From JAPPHA01 sp965220985 (GTDB lineage: Bacteria; Pseudomonadota; Alphaproteobacteria; Rhodobacterales; Rhodobacteraceae): a stretch of 64,000 nucleotides of DNA. The notes under the pieces are model-generated. The model worked only from the letters and a program-made list of their open reading frames with translations, made no database searches and had not been told where the DNA came from. How positions within the stretch are numbered: the first letter of the stretch is position 1; every line of letters begins with the position of its first letter. A program made the translations under genes and the position numbers. The DNA is taken from assembly GCA_965220985.1 (NCBI GenBank), contig OZ244854.1, positions 62,001 to 126,000 on the forward strand, given 5' to 3'. Positions 17,587-27,800 of this stretch are shown piece after piece.

Positions 17587-18793
17587 TCCGATTGTCTCCG
17601 AGCATGAATTCGACCTCTCTCCATTCCGCAACAATCAAGGTTAGGACTTGACCAGACGGTTAGAGTGGCAATTTCGCCTTCTCAAAGGGAATGATGTCGC
17701 AATTGGGCGCTGTCACTCAAAATGACGGACATGAGGGAACGACGCAATCAACATCGTGAAATTGCTCTGCCAACACGAACGGATCTGCGCCCAGAATCCA
17801 GCAATCAAGCCTGCGCTGATCTCGTGAACCTGGGTCCGACAAGTCCAGACTGAACCGACGATTTCTGATTCATCACAAGGTGATGGCTGTCGCTTCGCAG
17901 CCGATTCAGCCGAAACCCTTGAAACATGTCGCCGACACACAAGACAAACGCATCGTAACTTGCGACCGGCAGTCTCAATCGGAAGATGTCTTCCCTTGGA
18001 CACACCGGCACAAAACGAACTCGGCCAAGGATGCACGCCAGAACAAACTGTCGATTTCGGCTCGGCGGCTCAATGGAATAGCTCCCTTGTCTACGGAAAC
18101 TTGAGCGTCGCGTCGCGACCTGTTCGAACGTTTCTTCGTTCGTCGTCACACGTGGCGGACATTCGTTGTTGTCGATGTCGGACCTTGATGGCGCCTCCGC
18201 GACGGTTGTCGTGGCAGCCAGTCGATTTGCCAATCGCATCATGGCCGAACAGCGGACGCTCTCCAAGTCATGCATGACGTGACGTCCCACGATCGATCCT
18301 GATCGGCTTGCTTCCAACCGGAGGGAAACTGCGGGCCGACTTCGCTGTCCCTTGCTCCTCTGTGTGACGCTGCGATTTCAGCGTGACGCTGCAATTCATG
18401 CGTCAAGGACCGGACCTCTTCGAATCCAATGGCCGTCGCTTGCGACTCGACCGGGATGCATGGGCCACTTGATCGGACGCGCAACGGGATGATGCAGACC
18501 GGGAACGGAACTCCCATCACCGATGCGAAATTTTCCGGTTGCACTCCCTCTCAAGTGTCTATACCGTTGCCAACCCTTTTCATTTCAGCCGAAGGAAACC
18601 CAATGCATCGGGACAGAATCAAGCAGCACGTCACAGCCGCGAGACCAACACCAACCGTCCCGCTCGCAGGGGCCGTCACGACTTTCCGCATGCGCGTGCG
18701 GTGCGACAGGCTCCGCAACCGGACCCAAGACAGCGCGTGGTCAGAACCCGGGACCGAACCGCAATCACTTCCCCGACAGACAGGAGACACCAA
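17587..18793. other. 1.2-kb stretch without a recognised gene
   Basis: No frame here has a recognisable domain or a convincing start. The longest leftward frames (17805-18317, 18551-19066) look like chance open frames. The last about 200 bp form the leader of the Rpn gene. Confidence 0.45.
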
Positions 18794-19819
18794 GTGACTG
18801 ACCTGACTCGACACGCTCACGACAGCATGTTCAGACACCTTGTCAGCGATCCCAAGGACGTCGCAGTGTTCTTGCGCGAGAATCTTCCCGAGGGCACTGC
18901 CGCGTTGATCGACCCCAATCGGATGCCCGAGCGTGTCGGGGAAACCTTCGTCGACGGCGACGGGAGAAAAATTCAGGCGGATGCTCTCTTCAAGGTCTAT
19001 CTCCGCGGTAGCGACGACGCCTACGTCTATGTTCTGTTCGAGCACAAGTCGTCTGCCGATGCTCAAAGCCAGCTGCAGGTGTTGCGATACAAGATTGGCA
19101 TCTGGCTCGACGCGATGAAAAACTCACCGACCCGAACTCTTCAGGTCCCACAAATCTGGTCATTCATAATTTACAATGGCAAAGCGGTGTGGGATGTGCC
19201 CAATTCGGTTCGCGACATGATCGAGCTCCACGACGGGCAGACACGGTACGACGTGCAGGTCGACGAGAGCGTGACGAGAGATCTCAAGCGCATCCCGATG
19301 GAGGACCTGTCGCGGAACCGTCGTGTACGCTCATCTCTGATGGCGATGCGCTCCCAGTCCGAAGATTCCCTCACCGACGACGAGCTTGCGGCGCTGCTCG
19401 CTGGAATTGAAAAAACTGAACAGGGGAAGTTCGCACTCAGGTACATTCTCAGGTATACCGAACTGTCGCTCGATCGTGTAAGAGAAGGTCTCAAACATTC
19501 GGCATTGGGCCGAGACATCATGGAGGACATCATGGCAACGGCTGCACAGGAATTGACGGAGCAGGGCCGGAAGGTCGGACTGGCCCAAGGCATGCAAAGA
19601 GGAAAGCTCGAGGGACGAGTCGAGGGACGGCTTGAAGGGATCGTCGAAGGCAAGGCAGAGACCTTCCTTCGTCAGGCTCGGCTGAAATTCGGGGATCTCT
19701 CAAGCTCACGGATTGCGACCGTTCGCAAAGCAAGCATCGACAAACTTGACGTCTGGCTCGAGCGGTTGATGACCGCAAAGACGCTCGATGACGTGTTTGG
19801 CGGGCACCGCCGACATTGA
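18794..19819 (+). CDS. Rpn-family PD-(D/E)XK nuclease with internal C-terminal start
   Basis: A 341-residue protein starting at GTG 18794 after AGGAGA (18783-18788). The N-terminal domain is the Rpn/YhgA-like nuclease: HDSMFRHLVSDP (9-20), then Asp63 (QADALFKVYL), Glu83-x-Lys85 (LFEHKSS) and Gln91 as the PD-(D/E)XK set. A helical middle region is followed by a Gly/Glu repeat stalk (about 258-280) and a conserved end KAETFLRQARLKFG ... DVFGGHRRH. GGAGG (19522-19526) sits 5 bp before ATG 19532 (codon 247). This would give a separate 95-residue C-terminal protein. In E. coli, Rpn genes make such an internal short form that inhibits the toxic full-length nuclease. A second copy of this C-terminal part lies just downstream. 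Confidence 0.88.
   Translation: MTDLTRHAHDSMFRHLVSDPKDVAVFLRENLPEGTAALIDPNRMPERVGETFVDGDGRKIQADALFKVYLRGSDDAYVYVLFEHKSSADAQSQLQVLRYKIGIWLDAMKNSPTRTLQVPQIWSFIIYNGKAVWDVPNSVRDMIELHDGQTRYDVQVDESVTRDLKRIPMEDLSRNRRVRSSLMAMRSQSEDSLTDDELAALLAGIEKTEQGKFALRYILRYTELSLDRVREGLKHSALGRDIMEDIMATAAQELTEQGRKVGLAQGMQRGKLEGRVEGRLEGIVEGKAETFLRQARLKFGDLSSSRIATVRKASIDKLDVWLERLMTAKTLDDVFGGHRRH
19522..19534 (+). promoter_or_regulatory. Internal ribosome-binding site and start in Rpn gene A
   Basis: GGAGG, five bases (ACATC), ATG. It lies in the same frame as the nuclease gene and begins MATAAQELTEQGRK. The same site is repeated in the downstream duplicated cassette at 19889-19901. It probably produces the short antitoxin-like form. 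Confidence 0.6.
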
Positions 19820-19854
19820 CACCTCCGGCTTTCCGTCCGGTCGTCTTGAAGGAG

Positions 19855-20126
19855 ATCTAAAACATTCGGCATTGGGCCGAGACATCATGGAGGACATCAT
19901 GGCATCGGCTGCACAGGAATTGACGGAGCAGGGCCGGCTTGAAGGGATCGTCGAAGGCAAGGCAGAGACCTTCCTTCGGCTGGCGCGGCTGAGATTCGGG
20001 GATCTTTCAAGCTCACGGATTGCGACCGTTCGCAAGGCAAGCATCGACAACCTTGACGTCTGGCTCGAGCGGCTGATGACCGCAAAGACGATCGAAGACG
20101 TGTTTGGCGGGCATAGCCGGCATTGA
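19855..20126 (+). repeat. Duplicated C-terminal cassette of the Rpn gene (orphan short form)
   Basis: This segment repeats the 3' end of the preceding gene from the LKHSALGRDIMEDIM region to the stop. It has about a dozen coding differences and lacks about 19 codons of the Gly/Glu stalk. The RBS GGAGG (19889-19893) and ATG 19899 are kept, encoding a 75-residue protein (MASAAQELTEQGRLEG ... DVFGGHSRH). No nuclease domain is present. The junction is 35 bp after the first stop. It is either a dedicated extra antitoxin gene or a recombination donor for the C terminus of the nuclease; both are inference. Confidence 0.75.
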
Positions 20127-20274
20127 CGCCGTTTTGCCAACAGTTCATTCTGGCGCAGTAATTCACCGAACAAGCATTGCCAGTTGATCCGGCCCACCTT
20201 CTTGATGACGTCGTTGTTAAGTGCGTCCGATCAACAGCAGATCCACTCATGCACGAGGGGTCATTCATGTTGCC

Positions 20275-21482
20275 ATGAATGGTGCTGTGGATGCGGTTTG
20301 GGAAGAGTATAGGACACTTCGTCTGGTTCTCGACGATGGCAGTCTTCGTCTTTGTGCGACATCCGAGGCTCATGTTCTGGGGCATGTTGAGATTTCGCGG
20401 GTTTCCGAGGCGACAAGCATGTCTTGCGGCACGGCGCGTTCCGGCTTGAACGAACTGGAATCAGACACACCGCCCCCTGAAAGCATCGATGATACTCCGC
20501 CCCTGGAACCGGGCCGTTCGCGTCAACCTGCCGGAGGACGCAAGCGTGCGACGGATCAGAATCCCGCTCTGGTTCCAGCGCTGGAACGGCAACTTGAACC
20601 GCTGACCCGTGGAGATCCGGAAAGTCCGTTGCTCTGGACCTCCAAGAGCGCTGAGTAGCTTGCTCGCAGCTTGACGCCCGAGGGACATCCGGTGAGCGAA
20701 CGCGCGGACAACAGGCTTCTCCACGATCTCGCATACAGTCTGCAGTCGAACCGCAAGGCGCTCGAAGATCGGCAGCATCCGGGCCACGATGCGCAGTTTC
20801 ACCGAATAGATGAGCATGTGCAGGCGTCTCAGCGCATGGGTCAACCCGTTGTTTCTGTTGACACAAACAAGAGGGAACTGGTCGGCCAGTTTCACAATGG
20901 AGGTCGTGAGCGGCCCCCAAGGGCCGACCAGAAGGCGTTCAGATACACGACTTTTTCGATCCGAATGTCGGCAACGCGATTCGGTATGGGGTCCGTGACA
21001 TGACAGCCAATGCCGGTTGGGTCAGTTTCGGGACCAGTCACGACACGGCCGCGTTCGCGGTCGAATCCCTGCGCCGATGGTGGTGCAACATGGGGCAGCC
21101 AGTCTATCCCAAGGCATCACGGTTGCTTGTCACCGCCGATGGCGGTTCGAACAGTTCTCGAAACAGGCTGTGGGTGCACGAATTCCAGCGTCTGACCGAT
21201 GAGCAGGGGCTGGCAATGTCGGTCTGCCACTTCTCTCCGGGCACGAGCAAGTGGAACAAGATCAAACACCGGATGTTCTGCCGCATCACGCAGAACTGGC
21301 GGGGACGTCCGCTTCTCATCTACCGGGCGATCTTCCAACAGACCGCTGCCACCACGACTGCAAGTTCCGACAACGCTGACCCGCTGGACGTGAAGGCGAG
21401 CCACGAGGATCTCGGACAGTTCTCGACTCGAAGCGCAAGACCTCGTGGCGAGTGGAGCGACACCGCCAACCCGCGAACATGA
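20275..21482 (+). mobile_element. ISAzo13-family transposase, inactivated
   Basis: Three co-linear pieces of one transposase are visible. The first (20275-20655) has EAHVLGHVEISRVSEATSMS and GGRKRATDQNPALVPALER. An in-frame TAG follows at 20656-20658. The second piece has GHPVSERADNRLLHDLAYSL and VVSVDTNKRELVGQFHNGG. After a frameshift near 20930 the third runs IHDFFDPNVGNAIRYGVRD, MTANAGWVSFGTSHDTAAF and CHFSPGTSKWNKIKHRMFC, ending at 21482. These are hallmarks of ISAzo13 transposases. With at least one nonsense and one frameshift change the element is dead. I could not define terminal inverted repeats. Confidence 0.85.
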
Positions 21483-21896
21483 TTTGATCGGTCATTCCCG
21501 ACGAGAGTCCTGACCCTGACATTCCGAGACAGAGCAATTTTCGGCTTTTTGCATTTTTCTGTTGATGTTCCTGTTTTGTTCTTATATTTGGAGAAAGAAT
21601 TCATTGGAATGGGAAACTGTCGTGAATCACTTTGCCGAATCTTCCATCAAGAATGGCCATGAATCAGGCCGAACGACCGAGGCGCTCCAAGGTCGCAATC
21701 GGAGGATCGGCAAGGTCGACGCCCGGCCACCAAGTGCATTCCCGTTGCAGCGGAAATCTCCGCGCTCGGGCCCATTGCCCATCCAGCGCCGGCTCGCTGC
21801 AATGGTTGCGCTCGGCACATCCTTGAATTCCGTCGAACTGCAATGAGTCAGAAGTCGTTTCGGGCTCGCACCATCCCTCAAGACACGGGAGCCAAC
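21483..21896. other. Gene-free stretch with a candidate LexA box
   Basis: About 410 bp between the dead transposase and the replication-protein fragment. It is AT-rich near 21535-21605 and contains the GTTC-N7-GTTC motif at 21567-21581. No convincing gene is present; a frame at about 21610 ends after 17 codons. Confidence 0.45.
21567..21581 (+). promoter_or_regulatory. Candidate LexA box (GTTC-N7-GTTC)
   Basis: GTTC, seven bases (CTGTTTT), GTTC. This direct repeat with an AT-rich spacer is the alphaproteobacterial LexA operator pattern. It stands in an AT-rich intergenic patch before the Rep-like fragment. About two such matches are expected by chance in 64 kb on both strands. Confidence 0.35.
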
Positions 21897-22379
21897 ATGC
21901 TTGATGAAACCGCAAATCTGATCACGGGCAACGGTCAACCGTTTCCACCAATAACGAAAAAGGCTGCAGAGGTCGCCTATTCTCTCGCGTATCGTTCGCT
22001 CGATGCCGATGCCCGCTGCGTTCTCGTCGTTGCGCTTCCGAAACTTGCCACGAACACGATCGGAGAGAGTTCGACTGGCCTCTCCGAAGTCATCAAGGTG
22101 TCCGCCCGAGAATTCGCGGCCGTGTGGAAGATCGCGGAGCCCGCACAGGCGTTCGCGAGGCTCGTGCGAGGGTGCGAGATCCTGAAACGGTCAGCCGTCA
22201 GGTTCAGATGGTTCCCGAAGCCCGCCGTTCAGTGCATTCACGATTCGTCGTGGCTGATCAGCAACTACTGTCTGGAAATCCCAGCCGAAGTTGGCCTTTG
22301 TTTCGTTCCGCTCTCGACCGGCTCGCTGCGAAGACTCCTCCACGAGATTCGCACCGACGAAGAGCTGGCGTATTTCTGA
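21897..22379 (+). pseudogene. Rep_3-like plasmid replication initiator fragment
   Basis: A frame of up to 160 residues. It contains LDADARCVLVVALPKLA, VSAREFAAVWKIAEPAQAFA and ILKRSAVRFRWFPK, and it ends near AEVGLCFVPLSTGSLRRLLHE. The order resembles the first winged-helix domain of Rep_3 (RepB-like) initiators, which normally continue to about 250-350 residues with a second winged helix. Here a TGA ends the frame in the first domain and no continuation is obvious downstream. It is therefore probably a fragment of a plasmid-type initiator, which would suggest part of the cargo came from a plasmid. The family call is tentative. Confidence 0.4.
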
Positions 22380-22753
22380 GCGCGCATTCCGAATGCGCTC
22401 ACCGGCCGCCCCGATCCGCCCAAGACCCGAATTGCCAAACACAGCGACCGACTCACCCTGGCAAACACTGATCCGGGCGACGATCAATGCACGGAGCGTC
22501 CATCGTTTAATTCTGGCAGAACAGGACCGCTTCCAAATTGACGCGGTACCGCAGGCATGTCGGACTGGTCTTGGTTGACCGGCCTCACCTGCGTTCCCAC
22601 ACCGGACCATATCCGATCCTCGGATTCCGGGCCAAGGAGCGAGCCAAGATCGCAAGTTGCGGGGAAAGATGGCAGCTGTATCCGACAATCGACAATCATG
22701 ATGGCCTGTCACCGCTCATGATGCTGAGAGTTTTCCGATTACAATGGCGTAAT
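22380..22753. other. Gene-free stretch upstream of AbiE-2
   Basis: About 370 bp with no convincing coding sequence. It may include decayed downstream sequence of the replication initiator. The final 50 bp are the AbiE-2 promoter area. Confidence 0.4.
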
Positions 22754-22770
22754 CTAACGAAATACGTTAG
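22754..22770. promoter_or_regulatory. Perfect palindromic operator candidate before AbiEi-2
   Basis: CTAACG-AAATA-CGTTAG, a 17-bp perfect inverted repeat with 6-bp arms. It ends 15 bp before the abiEi start codon (22786), and TAATCT just upstream may be the -10. AbiEi antitoxins autorepress through inverted repeats at this position, so it is a good operator candidate. Confidence 0.6.
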
Positions 22771-22785
22771 TTTGTGCGGTCAGTG

Positions 22786-23580
22786 ATGAAGATTTACGCG
22801 AACGCCAAGGCCTATTTGGACGATCTTGCCTCACGGGGACGATACAGTTTTTCGACTGAAGAGTTCTCCGAGGCTGCCGCCTCCTCAAAGGCATCAGCCT
22901 ACAACGCACTCGCTCGGCTGGCTGACCAGGATTTGATCGCATCTCCGGCCAAGGGATTCTACGTCATCATCCCGCCCGAGTACCGGTCGCTCGGATGCCT
23001 TCCCGCCGAGCAGTTCATCCCTTCCCTCTTTGCCAAAACGGGAAGTGTCTACTATGCGGGGTTGCTGACCGCTGCCCAATACTACGGCTGCGCCCATCAA
23101 CGCCCCCAAGGCTTCCAGGTCGTCGTGGAACGCTCGCGCCGAAACATCCAGTGTGGCGGTGTCACGGTCTCTTTCATAGCCAACAAGCGCGCCGCAGCCA
23201 CTCCGACTCGCGAATTCAATACGCTGCGGGGCACAGTGCGAGTGTCGACTCCCGAAGCGACAGCAATCGACCTGGTCGGCTACGCCGACAGGGTCGGCGG
23301 ATTGGACATGGTGGCCTCGGTCCTTGTCGAACTGGCCGACGAAATCGACCCCCTTGAACTGCGAAAGCAGGCCGAGAAGATGCCTGTCGTCTGGATACAA
23401 AGGCTGGGATACCTTCTTGATCACGTCGACCAACATGAATCCTCGATGCCCTTGATCGACCTGGTCGGGAATCTCGCACGGGATTACGCATTGCTCGCGC
23501 CCTCTCGACCCAAGGTGCAGCTGCCACGGAACGCACGATGGAGGATCCTCGTCAACGACGATGTGGAGTGCGAACATTGA
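22786..23580 (+). CDS. abiEi: AbiEi-family antitoxin
   Basis: A 264-residue protein with an N-terminal wHTH (YSFSTEEFSEAAASSKASAY, about residues 20-39; GFYVIIPPEYRSLG about 62-75). The AbiEi domain follows (VYYAGLLTAAQYYGCAHQRP and STPEATAIDLVGYADRVGG). It antagonises an AbiEii toxin and represses its own operon. ATG 22786 gives MKIYANAKAYLDDL, the usual beginning. The toxin gene starts at TTG 23577 overlapping the TGA stop, but it carries a nonsense codon. The antitoxin itself looks intact. Confidence 0.93.
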   Translation: MKIYANAKAYLDDLASRGRYSFSTEEFSEAAASSKASAYNALARLADQDLIASPAKGFYVIIPPEYRSLGCLPAEQFIPSLFAKTGSVYYAGLLTAAQYYGCAHQRPQGFQVVVERSRRNIQCGGVTVSFIANKRAAATPTREFNTLRGTVRVSTPEATAIDLVGYADRVGGLDMVASVLVELADEIDPLELRKQAEKMPVVWIQRLGYLLDHVDQHESSMPLIDLVGNLARDYALLAPSRPKVQLPRNARWRILVNDDVECEH

Positions 23581-24368
23581 TCCCGAAGGATTTCATCACA
23601 GAATGGCGAGAACACGCGCCGTGGGCAGATGATCGCCAGGTCGAGCAAGACTTGGTCATGAGTCGTGCCCGTGTCGAGATTTTCTCGGATGATTTTCTCA
23701 GCGCACAGCTTGCCTTCCGCGGAGGGACCGCACTCTACAAACTGTTCCTGTAACCGGCCGCAAGGCACTCTGAAGACATTGATCTCGTTCAGACAGCCAA
23801 AGGGCCTGCGGGCGGCGTCTTGGACCGGCTCCATGCGGTCCTCGATCCGTGGCTGGGAAAACCTCGCTACAAGCAAACAAAGAGAGGCATCACGTTTTCG
23901 TATCGGTTCACTTGTGAACAGACGCCACGGACCTCGCTCCGACTCAAGGTGGAGATCAACACCAGGGAACACTTTTCTTTTTTCGGCCTTCAATCGATGC
24001 CTTTCGAAGTCCGATCTCGCTGGTTCGAAGGGACTTGTCGGATTCCCACCTATTCGCTGAACGAACTTCTCGCGACGAAACTCCGTGCGCTCTATCAGCG
24101 GAGGAAGGGTCGTGATCTCTTCGATTTGGGCTTCGCATTGCAACATGACGATGCCGAACCAAGACAAATCCTGGCAGCTTTCCATGCGTACATGGATTAC
24201 GACGGCCAGTTTGTAACGAAGGCTTGTCTGCAGGAGAACATTGCCTTGAAGTTGAGAGATCCCGCGTTTTCAGCGGACCTGACGCCTCTGCTTCGGCCCG
24301 GATTCACTTGGGAGCCAGACGTCATGTCGGCCCGCGTGGTCGAGTTTCTTGCCTCGCGACTCGACTGA
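23577..24368 (+). pseudogene. abiEii: AbiEii-family toxin interrupted by an in-frame TAA
   Basis: The frame begins at TTG 23577 (IPKDFITEWREHAPWADD) overlapping the antitoxin stop. It reaches LAFRGGTALYKLFL, the GGT nucleotidyltransferase motif, then meets TAA at 23751-23753. The same frame continues without shift with PAARHSEDIDLVQ, YSLNELLATKLRALYQRRKGRD and a complete C terminus to 24368. A single sense-to-ochre change between GGT and the SEDID metal-binding motif therefore splits an otherwise complete toxin. Readthrough would restore a 263-residue AbiEii. This is a recent inactivation. Confidence 0.85.
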
Positions 24369-24820
24369 CTGGCAAACAAGACCATTCCCGATTCGACCGT
24401 CCAGCCAATCCGTTTCCTGATCGCGGCGAGGATTTTCTGATCTCGTTTCCGAGGGCATCATCCCGAAACGTAATCTGGCGCCAACAAACAGATGCACAGC
24501 CCGTAACGCCGCGACTTATACGGGTGCCGAGAAAATATCGCATATAGGCGAATTTTTGCTTGATTCCGTCGTCCGAATCCATAATGTTCACTAAATGTTC
24601 TGTCTGTTGCTGCGACGCTGACAATGACGTTCCGAGGGGGCGATCAATTGACCTGCACCAGAGTGACAGTTGGTCCCGGGTCAATGTTGTCCGAATTCAA
24701 CCCGAACCGCGCGACAGTTGGACGGCTTGATGTGGTCAATCTGCAGTCTCGGCGATTGCGTTGCCGGTCCGACGGAGTGCCCGCTCTTGCAATCGACAGG
24801 AGTCAGTTTCAGGGTTCGAA
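24369..24820. other. Relaxase leader region; possible oriT
   Basis: About 450 bp without a gene in front of the relaxase. It holds inverted repeats CCCGTA/TACGGG (24500-24505 with 24519-24524) and TCGC/GCGA (24538-24541 with 24548-24551), an AT-rich segment and a GTTC-N7-GTTC motif. Origins of transfer usually lie beside relaxase genes and contain such repeats, but no known nic consensus is recognisable. Confidence 0.35.
24586..24600 (+). promoter_or_regulatory. Candidate LexA box before the relaxase gene
   Basis: GTTC, seven bases (ACTAAAT), GTTC, about 220 bp upstream of the relaxase start in AT-rich DNA. It matches the alphaproteobacterial LexA operator and would link transfer to the SOS response. 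Chance occurrence is possible. Confidence 0.4.
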
Positions 24821-27800
24821 ATGGCGATAATGCACTTCAATTGGCGTCCGTTGCAGTTTTCGAAGGGCCAGTCCGCAGTCAGGTTCTCGGCCTACTGCCA
24901 CAAGACGCCTATGGTACGTAGCCTGACAGGGGAACACTGCAACCAGTTCTCGACTTCCGACGTCGCCTACGAAAACCTCTTCATTCCGCCGTGGTCTGCC
25001 GATTGGGCACACGAGAGATACCCGTCTTCGTACAAGGGCGCGAGCCGCCTCTGGAACGACATCGAGAATCACGAAGAGCAGCACAATCGTCATCCGAACA
25101 GGGTGTGCGCCTTGGAGGTCATGCTGGCATTGCCGCTCGAACTGACAATGGACGAGAATATCGACCTCGCAGATCGGTTTGCCCGGATGTCGTTGACCCG
25201 GCGCGGTTATGCATTCGACCTGATCGTCCACGACAAACTCGGGAATCCGCACGTCCACATCATCTTCACGCAAAGACCGGCACTCCCAACCGGTTGGGGA
25301 CCTAAACGGCGCACGAATTTCTGGACAGACCAAGCGGACATTCGCGCTGATTTTGCGAACTTCGCAAATCTGTGCCTTGCTCAAGCCGGAGAACTCGGTC
25401 GCCTTGACCCACGGCGTTACGTCGAGCGTGGTCTGAACCTGGAATCGGTCAACAAGCTCGGATCGACTCCGGCCAATCCGGAAACTCATCGGGTCTACCG
25501 CGAAAAGGTCGCACGCAACGAAGCAGTTCTTCAGAGAAACTCGGCACTGCTTTTGTCCAGTGCAGAGGAGTTGGTGAAACTCACGGGGACGACAACAAGC
25601 TTGATCACGCGAAGCGCGCTCGAAGCCCAAGTGAGGCGATGGGTCAAACTGCCGTCAGAAGCGGAATTTCGCGTCTACATGAACCATGTGGAGACATGTT
25701 CGTCTCTCGTGATGTCCAGTCGCAGCCGCGTCTCTGGCGAGCCGCACTTCAGGTCAAGTCACCAGATCGAACTCGAACACAGGCTCATGGCCACCGCACA
25801 ACCTCTGTTTGACACCGATCTTCCACCCGATCATGAGACGCCATCCAGCGTAATGGACCTCAACGACCTCGACGATCGAACGAACTCGTCAGAACGAGCC
25901 CTTCGAGCGATCGCCGGGCACAATCGACTCGTCCTGCTCTCCGGATTCTCGGGCGAAGATCGAGAGCGGATCAAAAGGAAGATCCGGACGCGGACCGTAT
26001 CAGACGAGTCCGGTATCGTTACGCTTGCCACCCGGGACGCCGCCGCTGTTCTCGCCGGCGACAATCTGTCGGGTCAAATGACGATTGGCGAGTTCATCAA
26101 CACGATTCGACGAAGGCCGGAATCGCTGCCATCACAATTCATTGCCTGGATCGACGGTGCTGGTCTGCTCGAAATTTGGGAGATGGCTGACCTTGTCGAA
26201 GCAGTCAGCCGGACACGCGGAAGACTGGTTCTGCTTGATGATGACGCGCGGCGACAACCGGTACCGGCACGAACCGCCTATACAATGCTGTGGGAGGCCT
26301 GCGGCGGGATCACCGCCGGTCAATTTGAACATCAAGACCACGAGATCGTTTCCCACGTGTCGGAATCCATGGCTGCCGCCCGACCACACGAGGCGCTTGC
26401 CCAACTCGCCCAAACTGGAATGGTTTTTCTGGAGGACAGCACTCGTGACGCAATCACGAGGCTGGCACGGGAATTCTGGACCGACCCTTCACGGAGTCTC
26501 GCCATCGCGCCGACCCGGACCTCAGTTGACGATCTCAATCGAGCCATTCGTGCGCAGGGCATTCGTGCCGGTCGCATTCGCGGGATCGAACGGTTGCCTG
26601 CGCACGGCGAACGTCCGGCCTTCGGGCGCGGAGACAGGGTCATCACCCGCGAGTCGGTGGCCGAACTCAGAGTTCGCGCGGGGATGCTTGGCACGGTGAC
26701 CGCCGCCAACGAACCGGAAACTGGGGCCATCGAGGTTCAATTCGACGAATTGACCACGTCGGTCCGTTTTCCGTCGTCCATGCTCGGATCTTTGGCACCC
26801 GGATTTGCGCTCGGCCCGCGTCAGTCGCGCAGCCAGATCGTCGACCGGGTCCTGTTCCTCGCGACCGGTCATGTCGATCATGCCGTTGCGGTGACCGCGT
26901 TTTCACGGCACCGGAATCAGATTCGGGTCGTGGTCGATCGTTCCCGCTTTGCCTCGGTTGAGCGCCTTGCCAACTGCCTGACACGAAAAGCGCCTCGGTG
27001 GGATCGCGATACCCTGCACGGCCAAACGGTAAACTGGACTGATCGCTCGGGCCTTGCAGCCGGAGAGTCAGTTGACGCTCGTCCTGACGTCGACAGTCGC
27101 GCCGCGACATCATCGATCAGCTACATTGCCGGCGACCACCACAACAACCGATACCTGCCCCACGCATGCGCAGAACAGGTAGGCGAGTCTCTCGATCCTC
27201 AACGACTCCTCGATGACCTGGTGTCCGTCAACGGGTCGGTCACCGTCCACGAGTTCGAGAGTGAACTCGCGAAACATTGCGACGACTCTGCAACCGTACA
27301 ACAGTCCGTTGACCGACTGCTCGATCACGAAAACACTGTGGCTCTTGTCCCTGACACGCCCCTTTCGGCGATTTCGCTGCTGACCACGACGGGCCGGTTG
27401 CGGCTGGAAGACAGCATCATCGCAACAGCCGACCGCCTGCGACACCGTTCACTCAGGACATGCTTGGAAACGAATGGCCTGGCCTCTGTGGGTGGCCCGA
27501 ATGGTGATGTCCTGGAGGACCTCCTTGGAGGTTCCGCATTCGCACTGATCGATGGACCAGCGAGGTCCGGCAAGACGGAAACCGCGTGCAGCCTCGCTCG
27601 ACTGCTGACGGAGCAAGGCGCGATCAACCCTGTCGTGGCGCTCGACGATGATCGCGCGGCCCTCGTTCGCCATGGTCTCCCGGGCACCGTGTCGATCTTG
27701 CCGCCAGGCGACATTGCCGGCACGGAGTCCACAAGCTGTTACATCGTTGATGCAGCCGAGACCGTCAGTGCGGTCGAGATCGATTCACTGCTCCGGTGTG

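Noticed and set aside
17805..18317. 170-residue leftward frame in the 17.6-18.8-kb gap
   Set aside because: No recognisable domain, no start signal, and composition like non-coding GC-rich DNA.
19706..20197. 163-residue leftward frame with repeated peptides
   Set aside because: It is the antisense of the duplicated Rpn C-terminal cassettes; the repetition only mirrors that duplication.
24500..24551. Possible oriT made of two inverted repeats
   Set aside because: Arms are short (6 and 4 bp) and no nic-site consensus is recognisable, so it is only noted in the leader-region entry.
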